Shown: positions 33,025-33,467 of the stretch, in pieces | Numbering within the stretch: the first letter of the stretch is position 1 | Layout: every line of letters starts with the position of its first letter | DNA from: JAJYLM01 sp964547905 | GTDB lineage: Bacteria; JAMCPX01 | Direction of reading: 5' to 3' | NCBI GenBank assembly: GCA_964547905.1 | Contig: CAZJPN010000002.1 | Coordinates: 1-33,467 of the forward strand | Length of the DNA stretch: 33,467 nucleotides | Notes under the pieces: generated by a model | Told to the model about the DNA's origin: nothing | What the model saw: only the letters and a program-made list of their open reading frames with translations | The model's database searches: none | Translations under genes and position numbers: made by a program

Positions 33025-33115
33025 GATCGCACGACCCTTCCCTTCGGGTGGGTGCCCCGAACGAACAAACGAACTTCCTCATTGCAATTTTTCGGGTTAA
33101 CCATAGTATCAATGC
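33025..33115 (+). repeat. Diverged ~90-bp direct repeat, copy 2
   Basis: Starts GATCGCACGA, just 16 bp after the stop of the V4R-like gene, and ends ...TATCAATGC. It matches copy 1 at 32031-32119 in order and length (91 against 89 bp). It also holds the short internal tandem GAACGAAC-AAACGAAC. Confidence 0.55.
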
Positions 33116-33242
33116 GAATCTTCCTTATGTTATGGTCGTAGCAACGCCTTGATTGCACGGCGTTCGTGCATGGCACGGTAACCTTCCGCCACCTTGTGAT
33201 TATTGCAGTGTTTTATCGTTTTGGTCCGGCATCAGTATTCGC
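33116..33242. other. Gap with a small inverted repeat
   Basis: No gene is supported. AACGCC-ttgattgcac-GGCGTT (near 33150-33171) is a 6-bp stem. GC content rises here toward the aldo/keto reductase. Confidence 0.4.
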
Positions 33243-33467
33243 TCACAGTCCCGTCCTCCGCTCCAGCTCCTCAGGATACCGCGCACCCTGCACTACGATC
33301 TTCGAGGCGGCGTCCTCGATCTCACGCATGTCGTTGGAGGTAAGTTCGATTGCAGCCGCTCCGATGTTCTCCTCCAGGCGCGGTAGCTTTGTGGTTCCCG
33401 GAATGGGAACAATCCATGGCTTGCGGGCAAGCAGCCAGGCGAGTGCGATTTGTGCAGGGGTCGCCTT
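33243..33467 (-). CDS. Aldo/keto reductase, C-terminal part (runs off the window)
   Basis: The last 74 codons of a minus-strand gene whose start lies beyond the window. The translation begins KATPAQIALAWLLARKPWIV, followed by PIPGTTKLPRLEENI and later ELTSNDMREIEDAA, ending YPEELERRTGL before TGA at 33243-33245. ATPAQIALAW and the IPGT-K/R-x-x-x-x-x-EN NADPH-binding signature are diagnostic of the aldo/keto reductase family (YakC/Tas-like). The third codon position is strongly GC-rich compared with all other genes in the window except partly rsgA, suggesting recent transfer or a different origin. Confidence 0.9.
   Translation of the reverse strand, partial: KATPAQIALAWLLARKPWIVPIPGTTKLPRLEENIGAAAIELTSNDMREIEDAASKIVVQGARYPEELERRTGL

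Noticed and set aside
32031..33115. Integron attC sites as an explanation of the ~90-bp repeats
   Set aside because: I looked for the core GTTRRRY and RYYYAAC boxes at the ends and did not find a proper pair; the copies also lack the strong folded symmetry of attC.

Overview
The window looks like a contig from a Gram-negative, low-to-moderate GC bacterium, most likely Desulfobacterota or another lineage of the former Deltaproteobacteria. Seen in the sequence: a TonB-dependent receptor and a small outer-membrane barrel, Sec signal peptides, an NtrY/NtrX-type sigma-54 two-component pair, a tRNA-Leu-tig-clpP-clpX-lon cluster, and a Hanks-type kinase ending in a PEGA domain. The lineage is inference; no species-level assignment is possible from sequence reading alone.

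Left part (1-11 kb). A minus-strand membrane metallophosphoesterase is followed by a plus-strand run: TonB-dependent receptor, NfeD-type membrane serine protease and slipin (SPFH), tightly packed as one operon. After a 33-bp palindrome come an alpha/beta hydrolase and two overlapping paralogous multi-pass membrane proteins with C-terminal TPRs that resemble TMTC/GT-C mannosyltransferases.

Centre (10.7-18.1 kb). The minus-strand proteostasis operon tRNA-Leu(UAG)-tig-clpP-clpX-lon has overlapping stops and starts throughout. A Ser/Thr kinase with a C-terminal PEGA domain is divergent from it.

Repeat-rich accessory segment (18.1-20.6 kb). Many small GC-rich stem-loops surround an ORF6N-type gene interrupted by an in-frame TAG, an rsgA whose composition differs from its neighbours, and an ABC-2-type ATPase with no permease gene beside it.

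Right-centre (21.5-31 kb). Here lie a long-chain acyl-CoA synthetase, then on the minus strand ntrY-ntrX-Crp-like regulator (translationally coupled), RNase HI, an exported TPR protein, a HAD phosphatase of the mannosyl-3-phosphoglycerate phosphatase type, and an outer-membrane barrel.

Right end (31-33.5 kb). This is a degraded, mobile-looking stretch. It holds a promoter plus ribosome-binding site leading into a broken exported reading frame, and a glycine-rich zinc-ribbon mini-protein whose consensus promoter is overlaid by a perfect 24-bp palindrome. It also holds an ankyrin protein coupled to a frameshifted V4R/DUF2378-like gene, bounded by two diverged ~90-bp direct repeats, and the GC-rich C-terminus of an aldo/keto reductase running off the window.

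The least explained signals are the palindromic operator of the zinc-ribbon gene, the repeat-bounded ankyrin/V4R-like cassette, the receptor-NfeD-slipin operon, and the Crp-like protein coupled to NtrYX. No CRISPR array, prophage, toxin-antitoxin pair or recognisable defence system was seen.
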